Assembly (NCBI GenBank): GCA_041752455.1
Contig: JBGSWL010000068.1
Coordinates: 1-25,892 of the forward strand
DNA: 25,892 nucleotides
Direction: 5' to 3'
From: JBGSWL01 sp041752455
GTDB taxonomy: Bacteria > Pseudomonadota > Alphaproteobacteria > Rhizobiales > Rhizobiaceae
In this document: positions 1-7,904 of the stretch, one piece after another
How the letters are laid out: each line of letters begins with the position of its first letter
How positions within the stretch are numbered: the first letter of the stretch is position 1
The notes under the pieces: model-generated
The model's input: only the letters and a program-made list of their open reading frames with translations
Databases searched by the model: none
Told to the model about the DNA's origin: nothing
Made by a program: the position numbers and the translations under genes

Positions 1-799
<799 letters not shown>

Positions 800-861
800 T
801 ATGAGCTTTTGATCCGGCGTCGCTGACACATTTCGAATTGACGAGAACATATTTTGTACAC

Positions 862-877
862 CGTCGTTTTCACGACG
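862..877 (-). other. Leader hairpin with a GNRA tetraloop
   Basis: In the rRNA leader transcript (minus strand) CGTCGT and ACGACG form a perfect 6-bp stem closed by GAAA, a GNRA tetraloop. It lies about 63 nt upstream of the mature 16S 5' end. It may help leader folding or processing; that role is inferred. Confidence 0.5.
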
Positions 878-1144
878 ATTTCTATGTCTCTATCAAGAAA
901 CGTGCACGACACCGATTGTCTTTCTGTGACACCGATCTTGCGATCAGCGTCTGCATAAGACCGCCGCCCACGTTTCTCTTTCTTCCATATTCAATTTTCA
1001 AATATCAGACAAAACAGAGTTTCGTCCCGGTTCTCCACTTGGAGTTTTGAACCGATGTCGAGGGTCGCAAACGCGGCTCTCTTGATGACCACCAGAGCGA
1101 AGCATTTCGTCGTGTGCGACGGTGCCGCCCTCGTTGGTGAGCGG

Positions 1145-1174
1145 TTTATAGTCTCCGCCCGACGCAAGTGTCAA
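1145..1174 (-). promoter_or_regulatory. rRNA operon promoter (sigma-70 type)
   Basis: On the minus strand a perfect -35 TTGACA (rc of 1169-1174) is followed after 18 bp by TATAAA (rc of 1145-1150); reading CTATAA as the -10 gives a 17-bp spacer. It points toward 16S with an expected start near 1138. A near-consensus promoter about 340 nt before 16S is usual for alphaproteobacterial rrn operons. Confidence 0.75.
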
Positions 1175-1275
1175 TCGCAAAAAACGAGTTTCTTTGCATT
1201 TTTTTGACAGTCCCGGAATTAGGCGTTTCTGACGCTGCAACAGGGACATGACGCCCTCCTGCACGTGCCATTGCG

Positions 1276-1304
1276 TTGACACATTGCCATCACAAAGGCA
1301 TTCA
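1276..1304 (+). promoter_or_regulatory. Possible promoter of the M23 peptidase gene
   Basis: TTGACA at 1276-1281 matches a perfect -35. The hexamer 17 bp on (CATTCA, 1299-1304) is a weak -10. Transcription would start near 1311, 23 nt before the ATG. A second plus-strand TTGACA at 1204-1209 has no better -10, so the assignment is tentative. Confidence 0.3.
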
Positions 1305-1333
1305 CTGAACACGTCAATCGGCAATCCGGACTC

Positions 1334-3316
1334 ATGCATACACATGAAGACAGTGCGCCTGGTCTGATCGGCGATGAAGCGCCGATCATGGGAACAGGCA
1401 AGCGACGCGCGCCGGATCGTCGCGAGGTTTCCTTGCGTTGGCTTGGCGGCACTTTCCTGACCGGGCTGACCTCCACATCCCTTATGGGCATCGCACTGTT
1501 TGCCGCATTGGATGGCAAGCAGCTGCTGGCAACCCCACCAGAACTGGTGGCGCCGGCGGAAGCGGCTGTGGACCGGCCTGACAGCTTTACCTCCAAATCA
1601 GCGCGCATCGTTGCGACCGCCGTCGAAGTTCCGCTGCGCAAGACCGAAAGACGCCGCATGAGCGTCTCGACCGTGACACGGGTTGGCGATGCCGATGTGA
1701 TCCGCACCCGCCCCTTCGAACATCTCGCGCTTTCGCTGACCAAGGCCAAGTCGGCCGTCGCCGACTACCCGTCCTTCAATCCCCTCACGATTTTCGCCGA
1801 GGACGAAGAAGACAGCTCGGAGGTGGCAATTGCAGAAGTGACCGGCCAGAGCCTCATATATGGGGCAAATGTCGAGACCGAAGCGTCGATCCGTGTGGTC
1901 GACTTCATTTTCGAAGCCGATGCGGCCATTGCAAGCAGTGCCGATGGCCTCGAGATATCCACTGCAGAGGCAGAGGAGATCGTCCGCGAAACCGCGCCGG
2001 TGCTTGTCGACGGCGCGGTAGAGATCGCGTCCCTTCATTATGTCGACCCGCTGCGTTTCGGCGTCAACGACACGCTCCTGACGGGTCTGTCGGCAACCGG
2101 CGCCACGGCTAGGGTCATCCCGCAGAACATTTCGGTGATGCCGCCGGCAGAAAATCCGGTCGGTGAACGCTTCAAGGAAGTGCTCGTCGAAATGCCGGAG
2201 ACCGGCAGCATCAAGACCGCCTTGCAAACGACGGAGTTTCCTGGCGCCGCCGAGATGGCCCACGCCTTGGCGACATTGCTTCAATCGGACACGCTGCGTG
2301 CCGGCCACATGGTGCGTCTCGGCCTGCGCGTCGAAGGCGAAGCAGAGGAAGTCGTGCGCGCCAGCGTCTATCAGGGCGACAATCATGTCCTGACCATTGC
2401 GCTCAACGATGTTCACCAGTTCGTACCGGCGCCCGAACCGGTCGATCCGGGTGTGATGCGCTATCGCGGCAAACCAGCCGATGTCGCACAGGCCGAGCCG
2501 GTCTCGCGTGATCTTCCCAGCCTTTATGATGCCATCTATCGCAACGTGCTGAGCTATGACCTGCCGCAGTCTCTCGCGCGGCAGATCGTTCGCATGGTTG
2601 CAGCCGACGTCGACTTCCGTGCACCGGTCCGGCCGGGCGATACGCTCGAACTGTTTTACTCCGTGCCGGAAGAAGGCGAAGACGTGGATCGCGAGGTGCT
2701 TTTTGTCCGCGCCAACCTTGGCGGACAGGTTCACCGGTTCTACAAATTCCACTCGGCCGATGGCAGCCAAGGCTATTTCAATGAGGAAGGCCGCAGCGCG
2801 CGCCAGTTCCTGATCCGCAATCCGGTGCCAACCGGCAAGTTCCGCTCATCCTACGGCATGCGCCGCCACCCGATCCTCGGTTATTCGCGCATGCACTGGG
2901 GTGTCGATTGGTCCGCGCCGCACGGCACGCCGATCATTGCGCCGGGCAACGGCGAGGTCATCAAGGCCGGCTGGACCAGCGGTTATGGCAAGCAAACCGT
3001 GATCCGCCATGCCAACGGCTATGAGACATCCTATTCCCACCAGACCCGCTTCGCCAAAGGCATCGCTCCCGGCGCTCGCGTGCGGCAAGGCCAGGTCATC
3101 GGGTTCATCGGCACCACGGGATTGTCCACCGGACCGCACCTTCATTACGAAATGAAGGTCAACGGCAAGCATGTCGATCCGCTGCGTGTGCGCCTGCCCA
3201 ACAGCAAGGCGCTCGAGGGCGAAGAACTCGAAGCCTTCATGCGGGAACGCGAGCGTATCGACTCGCTGCTTGGGGCCGAGGAAACGCCCGTCGAAGAAGT
3301 CGCGCGGGTCAATTAA
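1334..3316 (+). CDS. M23 family peptidoglycan endopeptidase, membrane anchored
   Basis: 660-residue protein with a short cytoplasmic N-terminus, one hydrophobic segment at about 36-59, a long acidic/proline-rich periplasmic region, and a C-terminal LytM/M23 domain (about 505-630). The zinc ligands of the family are visible: HWGVD (His521, Asp525) and HLH (His602, His604), with SYSHQ between them. Members hydrolyse peptide cross-links of peptidoglycan in the periplasm, or, when degenerate, activate amidases; the intact ligand set argues for an active enzyme. The region just before the M23 domain (APVRPGDTLEL) resembles the OapA/LysM-like module of MepM-type proteins. The ATG at 1334 has only a weak ribosome binding site; ATG 1388 (residue 19) is an alternative that keeps the membrane segment. 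The gene is monocistronic: divergent from the rRNA operon and closed by a strong terminator. Its specific role in growth or division cannot be read from sequence. Confidence 0.9.
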   Translation: MHTHEDSAPGLIGDEAPIMGTGKRRAPDRREVSLRWLGGTFLTGLTSTSLMGIALFAALDGKQLLATPPELVAPAEAAVDRPDSFTSKSARIVATAVEVPLRKTERRRMSVSTVTRVGDADVIRTRPFEHLALSLTKAKSAVADYPSFNPLTIFAEDEEDSSEVAIAEVTGQSLIYGANVETEASIRVVDFIFEADAAIASSADGLEISTAEAEEIVRETAPVLVDGAVEIASLHYVDPLRFGVNDTLLTGLSATGATARVIPQNISVMPPAENPVGERFKEVLVEMPETGSIKTALQTTEFPGAAEMAHALATLLQSDTLRAGHMVRLGLRVEGEAEEVVRASVYQGDNHVLTIALNDVHQFVPAPEPVDPGVMRYRGKPADVAQAEPVSRDLPSLYDAIYRNVLSYDLPQSLARQIVRMVAADVDFRAPVRPGDTLELFYSVPEEGEDVDREVLFVRANLGGQVHRFYKFHSADGSQGYFNEEGRSARQFLIRNPVPTGKFRSSYGMRRHPILGYSRMHWGVDWSAPHGTPIIAPGNGEVIKAGWTSGYGKQTVIRHANGYETSYSHQTRFAKGIAPGARVRQGQVIGFIGTTGLSTGPHLHYEMKVNGKHVDPLRVRLPNSKALEGEELEAFMRERERIDSLLGAEETPVEEVARVN

Positions 3317-3339
3317 GCCCGCCGCACTGCGTTCACTTG

Positions 3340-3372
3340 AAAAAGGCCGCCGGTCAAACCAGCGGCCTTTTT
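3340..3372. terminator. Bidirectional intrinsic terminator between the M23 gene and etfA
   Basis: AAAAAGGCCGC (3340-3350) pairs perfectly with GCGGCCTTTTT (3362-3372) around an 11-nt loop that itself contains GGT/ACC. Both strands give a GC-rich stem followed by a U tract, so it can stop the plus-strand M23 transcript and the minus-strand etfBA transcript that converge here. Confidence 0.88.
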
Positions 3373-3398
3373 GATTCAGTCCGGCAGCAGAGGTCGCG

Positions 3399-4328
3399 TC
3401 ACAGCGCCTTTTCGAGTTCGGGCAGCACGTCGAAGAGATCGGCAACGAGGCCATAGTCGGCGACCTGGAAGATCGGCGCGTCCTCGTCCTTGTTGATCGC
3501 CACGATCACCTTGGAGTCCTTCATGCCGGCCAGATGCTGGATCGCCCCGGAAATCCCCGCCGCAATGTAAAGGTCCGGCGCCACGACCTTGCCGGTCTGG
3601 CCAACCTGCCAATCGTTCGGCGCATATCCCGCATCGACCGCCGCGCGCGAGGCGCCGACAGCCGCGCCGAGCTTGTCGGCGACCGGCAGGATCACCTGCT
3701 GGAATTTTTCCGACGAGCCGAGCGCACGTCCGCCCGAGATGATGATCTTGGCCGACGTCAATTCCGGCCGGTCGCGGCCCGAAAGCGCCGTCGACTGGAA
3801 GCTCGAAAGACCCGGGTCGGCCGCCGCGTTCAGGCTTTCGACCGTTGCCGGGGCGCCCTCGCCCGTCGCCGCAAACGAGGCCGTGCGCACGGTGATGACC
3901 TTTTTGGCATCGGTCGCCTGCACGGTCTGCAACGCATTGCCCGCATAGATCGGCCGCACAAACGTGTCGGCGGAAACCACCGCCACGACATCGGAGATCT
4001 GCATCACGTCGAGAAGGGCCGCAACGCGCGGCATGATGTTCTTGCCATTGGCAGTCGAAGCCGCAACGAAACTGTCATAGCCGCCCGCAAGCCCGACGAT
4101 CAGCGCTGCCATCGGCTCGGCAAGATGGTGCTCGAGCGATGCATCATCCGCCAGCAGCACCTTGCCAACACCGGCAAGTTTGGCCGCCGCATCGGCTACA
4201 GGCCTGGCGCCCTTGCCGGCCACCAGCACATGCACATCGCCGCCGATGGCAACGGCGGCGGTCAGTGCCTTGGCGGTCTGGTCGGAAAGCGTTGCGTTGT
4301 CGTGTTCGGCAACAAGAAGAATGGTCAT
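3399..4328 (-). CDS. etfA: Electron transfer flavoprotein subunit alpha (FAD-binding)
   Basis: 309 residues, the normal size for bacterial EtfA. With EtfB it forms the soluble FAD/AMP heterodimer that takes electrons from acyl-CoA and other flavin dehydrogenases and passes them to ETF-ubiquinone oxidoreductase. The C-terminal FAD domain is complete and in order: ISGGRALGSSEKF (about 197-209), GASRAAVDAGYAP, GQTGKVVAPDLY, GISGAIQHLAGM, IVAINKDEDAPIF and VADYGLVADL. The N-terminal alpha/beta domain is also present. The ATG at 4328 has GGGAG about 9 nt upstream. It follows etfB after 13 nt and is certainly co-transcribed with it. Downstream is the bidirectional terminator, so etfA ends the operon; in many relatives a 3-hydroxybutyryl-CoA dehydrogenase gene follows here (recalled, not checked), but in this window the M23 gene occupies that place. 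Confidence 0.97.
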   Translation of the reverse strand: MTILLVAEHDNATLSDQTAKALTAAVAIGGDVHVLVAGKGARPVADAAAKLAGVGKVLLADDASLEHHLAEPMAALIVGLAGGYDSFVAASTANGKNIMPRVAALLDVMQISDVVAVVSADTFVRPIYAGNALQTVQATDAKKVITVRTASFAATGEGAPATVESLNAAADPGLSSFQSTALSGRDRPELTSAKIIISGGRALGSSEKFQQVILPVADKLGAAVGASRAAVDAGYAPNDWQVGQTGKVVAPDLYIAAGISGAIQHLAGMKDSKVIVAINKDEDAPIFQVADYGLVADLFDVLPELEKAL

Positions 4329-4341
4329 TTCATAATCTCCC

Positions 4342-5091
4342 TCAAAGCACGCCGGCTTCGTTTCTCAGCTTGCCGATCAGTTCTGCCACATTGGCAACCT
4401 TGACGCCCGCCTTGCGCTCGCCCGGCTCTTCGGTCTTCAGGACCTTGAGGCGCGGCGCCGTGTCGACGCCGAAATCGTCCGGGGTCTTTTCGTCGATCGG
4501 CTTCTTCTTGGCCTTCATGATGTTGGGCAGCGAGGCATAGCGCGGCTCGTTGAGGCGAAGGTCGGAGGTGATGACCGCCGGCAGCGCAATCTCGATCGTC
4601 TGCAGACCGCCATCGACTTCGCGCGTCACCATGGCCTTGTCGCCGGCAATTTCCACCTTCGAGGCAAACGTGCCCTGCGCCCAGCCAAGCAACGCCGCCA
4701 GCATCTGGCCGGTTTGGTTGGCATCATCGTCGATCGCCTGCTTGCCGACCAGAACGAGGCCGGGCGCTTCGCTCGCGACGATTTGCCTGAGTATCTTGGC
4801 AACAGCCAACGGCTCGACCAGGGCGTCCGTCTTCACCAGTATGCCCCGGTCGGCGCCCATGGCCAGCGCGGTGCGGATCGTATCGACCGCCTGTGCCGGT
4901 CCGATCGAAACCACGACGATCTCCTCGACCTGGCCGGCTTCCTTCATGCGGATCGCCTGCTCGACCGAAATCTCGTCGAACGGGTTCATGCTCATCTTCA
5001 CATTGGCAAGCTCCACGCCGGACCCGTCGGCCTTGACCCGGATCTTGACGTTGTAATCGACAACCCGTTTGACCGGCACGAGGACTTTCAT
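4342..5091 (-). CDS. etfB: Electron transfer flavoprotein subunit beta (AMP-binding)
   Basis: 249 residues, the standard EtfB length. The N-terminus MKVLVPVKRVVDYNVKIRVK, the segment MNPFDEISVEQAIRMKEAG, AMGADRGILV, and the family signature LVGKQAIDDDANQTGQMLA mark the AMP-binding subunit. The stretch LRLNEPRYASLPNIMKAKKK corresponds to the recognition loop by which ETF docks on its partner dehydrogenases, and it is intact. The ATG at 5091 is preceded by GGGAG with a 7-nt spacing. It is the first gene of the etfBA pair, with a 180-bp gap from the rhomboid gene that carries a promoter and palindrome (see 5232-5260), so etfBA can be transcribed independently of the genes upstream. Confidence 0.97.
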   Translation of the reverse strand: MKVLVPVKRVVDYNVKIRVKADGSGVELANVKMSMNPFDEISVEQAIRMKEAGQVEEIVVVSIGPAQAVDTIRTALAMGADRGILVKTDALVEPLAVAKILRQIVASEAPGLVLVGKQAIDDDANQTGQMLAALLGWAQGTFASKVEIAGDKAMVTREVDGGLQTIEIALPAVITSDLRLNEPRYASLPNIMKAKKKPIDEKTPDDFGVDTAPRLKVLKTEEPGERKAGVKVANVAELIGKLRNEAGVL

Positions 5092-5231
5092 GCTTCAACT
5101 CCCGTAGAACGCTTGCCGGACCCTGCCTGCTCGGCACGAAACCCGCTTTTCCCTGACCGACATTCAAAGTCGGCCTTTTCATCCGGTGCCGTTGTGCCAA
5201 TCTGCGCGGCCAACGGCAACTCCCTCGCCAA

Positions 5232-5260
5232 GATCTATGTGACGTTTACGTGCACGTCAA
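5232..5260 (-). promoter_or_regulatory. etfBA promoter with embedded LiuR-like palindrome
   Basis: On the minus strand TTGACG (rc of 5255-5260) is followed after 17 bp by TAGATC (rc of 5232-5237), or after 16 bp by ATAGAT, giving a plausible sigma-70 promoter about 140 nt upstream of etfB. The -35 element and spacer coincide with TTTACGTGCACGTCAA (+ strand 5245-5260), a 16-bp inverted repeat with a single mismatched pair. ACGT recurs every 6 bp (5242, 5248, 5254). An operator overlapping the spacer is characteristic of MerR-family control. The sequence resembles the ACGT-palindrome I recall for LiuR, a MerR-family regulator of branched-chain amino acid and acyl-CoA catabolism, which would suit ETF as target. 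Regulator identity is inference. Confidence 0.6.
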
Positions 5261-5271
5261 TAATCCTTCCG

Positions 5272-6042
5272 CTAGCCGCGGCCCCATGGCCCGGTTTCGG
5301 TCACCGGTGGTTTTGCAGGTTGCGTCCCCTCCAGTTCGACCGCCGCCGGTGTCCGGATCACCCGGTCAAACAGCGGCACGCCGCGCCGGCGCATCAGCAC
5401 GACGAGAATGAACCCGGCAAGCGCGCCGCCGCCATGGGCCGCAAACGACACCTGCTCCTCCCGCATGGCAACAATCATGAACAGTTGGAGAATGATCCAC
5501 GCGGACAAGGGGATCCACGCCGGCAGGGGCAGCGGGATGCGCCCGAATGCCAGCACCCAGACCCGCACGCGCGGATGCAGCAGAAGATAGCCGGCGATGA
5601 CCCCTGATACCGCCCCAGATGCACCGATCAGCGGCGCTTCGGATGCCGGATCCATCAGGCCATGGGCAATTGCGCCGGCCGCCGCGCACAGAAGGTAGAA
5701 GATGAGGTAGCGGACATGGCCCAGTGCATCTTCGATATTGTCGCCGAACACCCAGAGAAACAGCATGTTGGTCGCCAGATGCATGAAATCGGCATGCAGA
5801 AAGGCATACGAGATCAGCGACAATTCCTCGGGAATGAGCACGAGTTCGGCTGGCAGTTCGCCGAAATCATTGACGACCGCCGGGGTATAGCCGAGCGACA
5901 CGACCGCCGCCTCGAGCGCTTCCAGCGGCAGACCAATATTGACAAACAGAAAGACGAGAACGTTGGCTGCAATCAGCCCCAGCGTCACATATTGCAGCTT
6001 GATATGCCGCAGGTGGTTGGCGTCATGCAGCGGAATGAACAT
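5272..6042 (-). CDS. Rhomboid family intramembrane serine protease
   Basis: 256 residues with six hydrophobic segments, the core rhomboid fold. The catalytic serine motif is GASG (Ser142) in the fourth helix, and the catalytic histidine lies in AAHGGGALAGF (His203) in the sixth, followed by a glycine-rich helix as expected. The conserved HADFMHLATNMLFLWVFG stretch (about 83-100) supplies the oxyanion-hole region. Rhomboids cut transmembrane substrates inside the lipid bilayer; the substrate here is unknown. The C-terminal tail (from about residue 230) is proline-rich and cytosolic. It lies 73 nt downstream of the adenosyltransferase gene on the same strand and could be part of that transcript. 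The ATG at 6042 has GAGGC upstream. Confidence 0.92.
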   Translation of the reverse strand: MFIPLHDANHLRHIKLQYVTLGLIAANVLVFLFVNIGLPLEALEAAVVSLGYTPAVVNDFGELPAELVLIPEELSLISYAFLHADFMHLATNMLFLWVFGDNIEDALGHVRYLIFYLLCAAAGAIAHGLMDPASEAPLIGASGAVSGVIAGYLLLHPRVRVWVLAFGRIPLPLPAWIPLSAWIILQLFMIVAMREEQVSFAAHGGGALAGFILVVLMRRRGVPLFDRVIRTPAAVELEGTQPAKPPVTETGPWGRG

Positions 6043-6115
6043 CGACGGCCTCGGCTCGGACGGTCAATCGGGGCGAGGCTGCCGGCGGCAGGTCGCTGTC
6101 AGGAACTGGTTTCGT

Positions 6116-6697
6116 TCAGCGGTTCTTTCCCGGAACCCAAAGCACATCGCGGTCGCCATTGTCATTGGTAACGCGCGCCGCAACAAACAGGAAATCCGAG
6201 ACCCGGTTCATGTAACGCAAGGCCGACGGATTGACGTGTTCGCCGGGCCGTTCGCCAAGCTCCACAATCAGCCGCTCTGCCCGCCGGGCGACGGTCCGCG
6301 CCAGATGCAGGGCGGCGGAGGCTGCCGATCCGCCCGGAAGCACGAACGAGCGCAGCGGCGACAGGCCGGCATTCAGCGCATCAATGTCCGCTTCGATCCG
6401 CGCCACCTGCACGTCGGTCACACGCAGGGCTTCAAACGGCGGAGGCGTTTCGCTCTCCGGCGTTGCGAGGTCGGCGCCGAGATCAAAAAGATCATTTTGG
6501 ATGCGTGACAGCATCCGGTCGAGATCGGGATCGGAACCGATCGTGTGCTGCCGCGCCAGACCGATGCAGGCATTGGCCTCGTCGACCGTGCCATAGGCTT
6601 CGATGCGCACATCAAACTTGAGCCGGCGCTCGCCGGTTCCGAGCGCCGTTGTGCCGTCATCGCCGGTCTTGGTGTAGATCTTGTTCAAAACGACCAC
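6116..6697 (-). CDS. Cob(I)yrinic acid a,c-diamide / cob(I)alamin adenosyltransferase, PduO type
   Basis: 193 residues, matching PduO/MMAB-type ATP:cob(I)alamin adenosyltransferases, which transfer the 5'-deoxyadenosyl group of ATP to cobalamin to make coenzyme B12. The N-terminal ATP loop KTGDDGTTALGTGERRLK is intact (about 9-26). EAYGTVDEANACIGLAR, LFDLGADLATPE, and the C-terminal FVLPGGSAASAALHLARTV and RRAERLIV helices with conserved Arg and Glu residues follow. GTG at 6697 is the chosen start: it precedes the conserved VVLNKIYTKTG block and has GGGGG about 6 nt upstream. It is 18 nt downstream of the small HIG1-type gene and clearly in one operon with it. This neighbourhood next to etfBA is common in Rhizobiales; the adenosylcobalamin product would serve enzymes such as methylmalonyl-CoA mutase. 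Confidence 0.93.
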   Translation of the reverse strand: MVVLNKIYTKTGDDGTTALGTGERRLKFDVRIEAYGTVDEANACIGLARQHTIGSDPDLDRMLSRIQNDLFDLGADLATPESETPPPFEALRVTDVQVARIEADIDALNAGLSPLRSFVLPGGSAASAALHLARTVARRAERLIVELGERPGEHVNPSALRYMNRVSDFLFVAARVTNDNGDRDVLWVPGKNR

Positions 6698-6715
6698 ATT
6701 TGCCCCCGGCGTGAA

Positions 6716-6913
6716 TCAGCTGCCCTGCCGGGCAAAGTAGACCACTGCGACGATGATCACCACAGCAATGAACTGCAGCAGCACGCGCAATTGCATCATC
6801 TTGTTGGAGAAGTTGGCGTCGCCATTCCTCATCATGTTGCGCAGGCCCGTCAGAAGCACGACGGCGACCGCAACCATCATCAGGATAGCGAGATAAAACA
6901 GGGGTCCGGACAT
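6716..6913 (-). CDS. Small twin-transmembrane protein, HIG1 domain type
   Basis: 65 residues from the ATG at 6913, which has AAGAAAGG about 7 nt upstream; an in-frame ATG ten codons earlier lacks one. Two hydrophobic helices (about 5-23 and 41-60) are joined by a short polar loop, GLRNMMRNGDANFSNKMMQLRV. The loop with R/N/K and the pattern before the second helix (LRVLLQFIAVVII) match HIG1-domain proteins (hypoxia-induced gene 1 family), often annotated as 'twin transmembrane protein' in Rhizobiales. Mitochondrial relatives associate with respiratory supercomplexes; a role near the respiratory chain here is inference, although placement in a series with etfBA, which feeds electrons to ubiquinone, fits. 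It is the first gene of the minus-strand series HIG1, adenosyltransferase, rhomboid. Confidence 0.85.
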   Translation of the reverse strand: MSGPLFYLAILMMVAVAVVLLTGLRNMMRNGDANFSNKMMQLRVLLQFIAVVIIVAVVYFARQGS

Positions 6914-6983
6914 GAGCGGCCTTTCTTTCTTGTGATCGCGCACATAGCACGCGCGCCCCGAAAGTCACGGGTGGACTGGCAGA

Positions 6984-7820
6984 TCAGCTGCGGCGCGCAA
7001 GCGACCGGTGGAAAAAGTCATGCGGCAGCACGCGCAAGGCCGCGGCAACGATCCGTGTCTGCGGCGTCACGGGATAGCGATGGCGTGGGCGTTTGGACGT
7101 CAAGGCATGGCGAAGCGCGCGGTAGCACCCTTCCAGAGCGCGATTCTTCGGATCGTCAGGCGTACCGCCTGCCCGCAACTCGGCAAGGCGCTTTTCGTAC
7201 CGTTCGGCATGCGCCGAGCCTGCTACATCAATGTACTTTTCGACATAGGCGAGCGCGTTTGTCGCGATGCGCGACGGAACCGGACCCGGCTCGATCAGGC
7301 TGACATGGATGTTGTCGTCGCGCAGCTCCTCGCGCATGCACAGTGACAGCGCTTCAAGCGCATATTTCGACGCGCAGTAGGCGCCGCGCATCGGCATCGG
7401 CACCAGTCCGAGCACCGACGATGTCTGGATGATGCGCCCGGCCCCTTGCGCCCGCATCACCGGAACAACGAGGCGGGTCAACTGATGCCAGCCAAACACA
7501 TTGGCCTCGAACTGTTCGCGCAGCGCGTCGACCGGCAGATCCTCGACCGCGCCCGCCTGCGCATAGGCGCCGTTGTTGAACAGCGCATCAAGCCGGCCAT
7601 CGGTAACATCCAGCGCCGCATCGAAAAACGCCCGGATTGACGCGTCATCGCGATAGTCGAGAAAAAATGTGGGATACCCTTCGCTGCGCAGCCGGTCGAT
7701 GTCGGCAGGTTTTCTCGCACTGGCGATGACCGACCATCCTTCTGTGCGCAACCGGTTGGCACAATAGGCACCAATCCCGGAGGAGCAGCCGGTTACAATG
7801 ATTGTCGGCTTGCGCGCCAT
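6984..7820 (-). CDS. SDR family NAD(P)-dependent oxidoreductase
   Basis: 278 residues of the classical short-chain dehydrogenase fold. The dinucleotide loop TGCSSGIG is at 10-17, the structural NNGAY motif (NNAG variant) at 82-86, the catalytic serine in TSS (about 133-135), and YCASK with Tyr148 and Lys152. An arginine in SARKP (about 36) at the end of beta-strand 2 suggests NADP(H) preference. The C-terminal part is basic (TSKRPRHRYPV), a feature of the 'oxidoreductase, SDR family' group that acts on unknown hydrophobic substrates. The ATG at 7820 has a poor ribosome binding site but is the only start in front of the Rossmann motif. It is divergent from the BrkB gene and 70 nt upstream of the HIG1 gene. 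Substrate not predictable. Confidence 0.92.
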   Translation of the reverse strand: MARKPTIIVTGCSSGIGAYCANRLRTEGWSVIASARKPADIDRLRSEGYPTFFLDYRDDASIRAFFDAALDVTDGRLDALFNNGAYAQAGAVEDLPVDALREQFEANVFGWHQLTRLVVPVMRAQGAGRIIQTSSVLGLVPMPMRGAYCASKYALEALSLCMREELRDDNIHVSLIEPGPVPSRIATNALAYVEKYIDVAGSAHAERYEKRLAELRAGGTPDDPKNRALEGCYRALRHALTSKRPRHRYPVTPQTRIVAAALRVLPHDFFHRSLARRS

Positions 7821-7837
7821 GGACGAACCCGGTCAAG

Positions 7838-7865
7838 TTGCAGTAGCGGGGCCGTGCCATATGTC
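7838..7865 (+). promoter_or_regulatory. Possible promoter of the BrkB/YihY gene
   Basis: TTGCAG (7838-7843) and TATGTC (7860-7865) are separated by 16 bp, with a start expected near 7872, 33 nt before the ATG at 7905. Hexamers are imperfect, so this is a suggestion only. Confidence 0.25.
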
Positions 7866-7904
7866 GATTGGATACGCAACAATACGCAGGCGGAAGGTTG
7901 TTTC

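Larger units (their letters stand above)
800..1333. other. Intergenic: 16S leader (minus) and divergent upstream region of the M23 gene
   Basis: This stretch carries no convincing protein gene; the small frames in it have no family resemblance. On the minus strand it holds the rRNA promoter (1145-1174) and a leader of about 340 nt. The leader includes an alphaproteobacterial element close to the boxA region (TTTGAAAATTGAATATGG, rc of about 983-1000) followed by AAGAAAGAGAAACGTGG. An 8-nt direct repeat (ACACCGAT on the + strand) occurs at about 909-916 and 930-937. On the plus strand it must also hold the promoter of the divergent M23 peptidase gene. Confidence 0.7.

Noticed and set aside
1598..2770. 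Open frame of 390 codons opposite the M23 gene
   Set aside because: Antisense to a well-supported coding region and of shadow-like composition, with no recognisable domain.
3534..4403. Open frame of 289 codons opposite etfA
   Set aside because: Arg/His-rich antisense shadow of etfA; no domain, no ribosome binding site.
5157..5173. Hairpin CCGAC/GTCGG upstream of etfB as a terminator
   Set aside because: The T-rich side is on the plus strand, where no gene needs termination; on the minus strand, which carries the transcript, no U tract follows. At most it is a weak leader hairpin.
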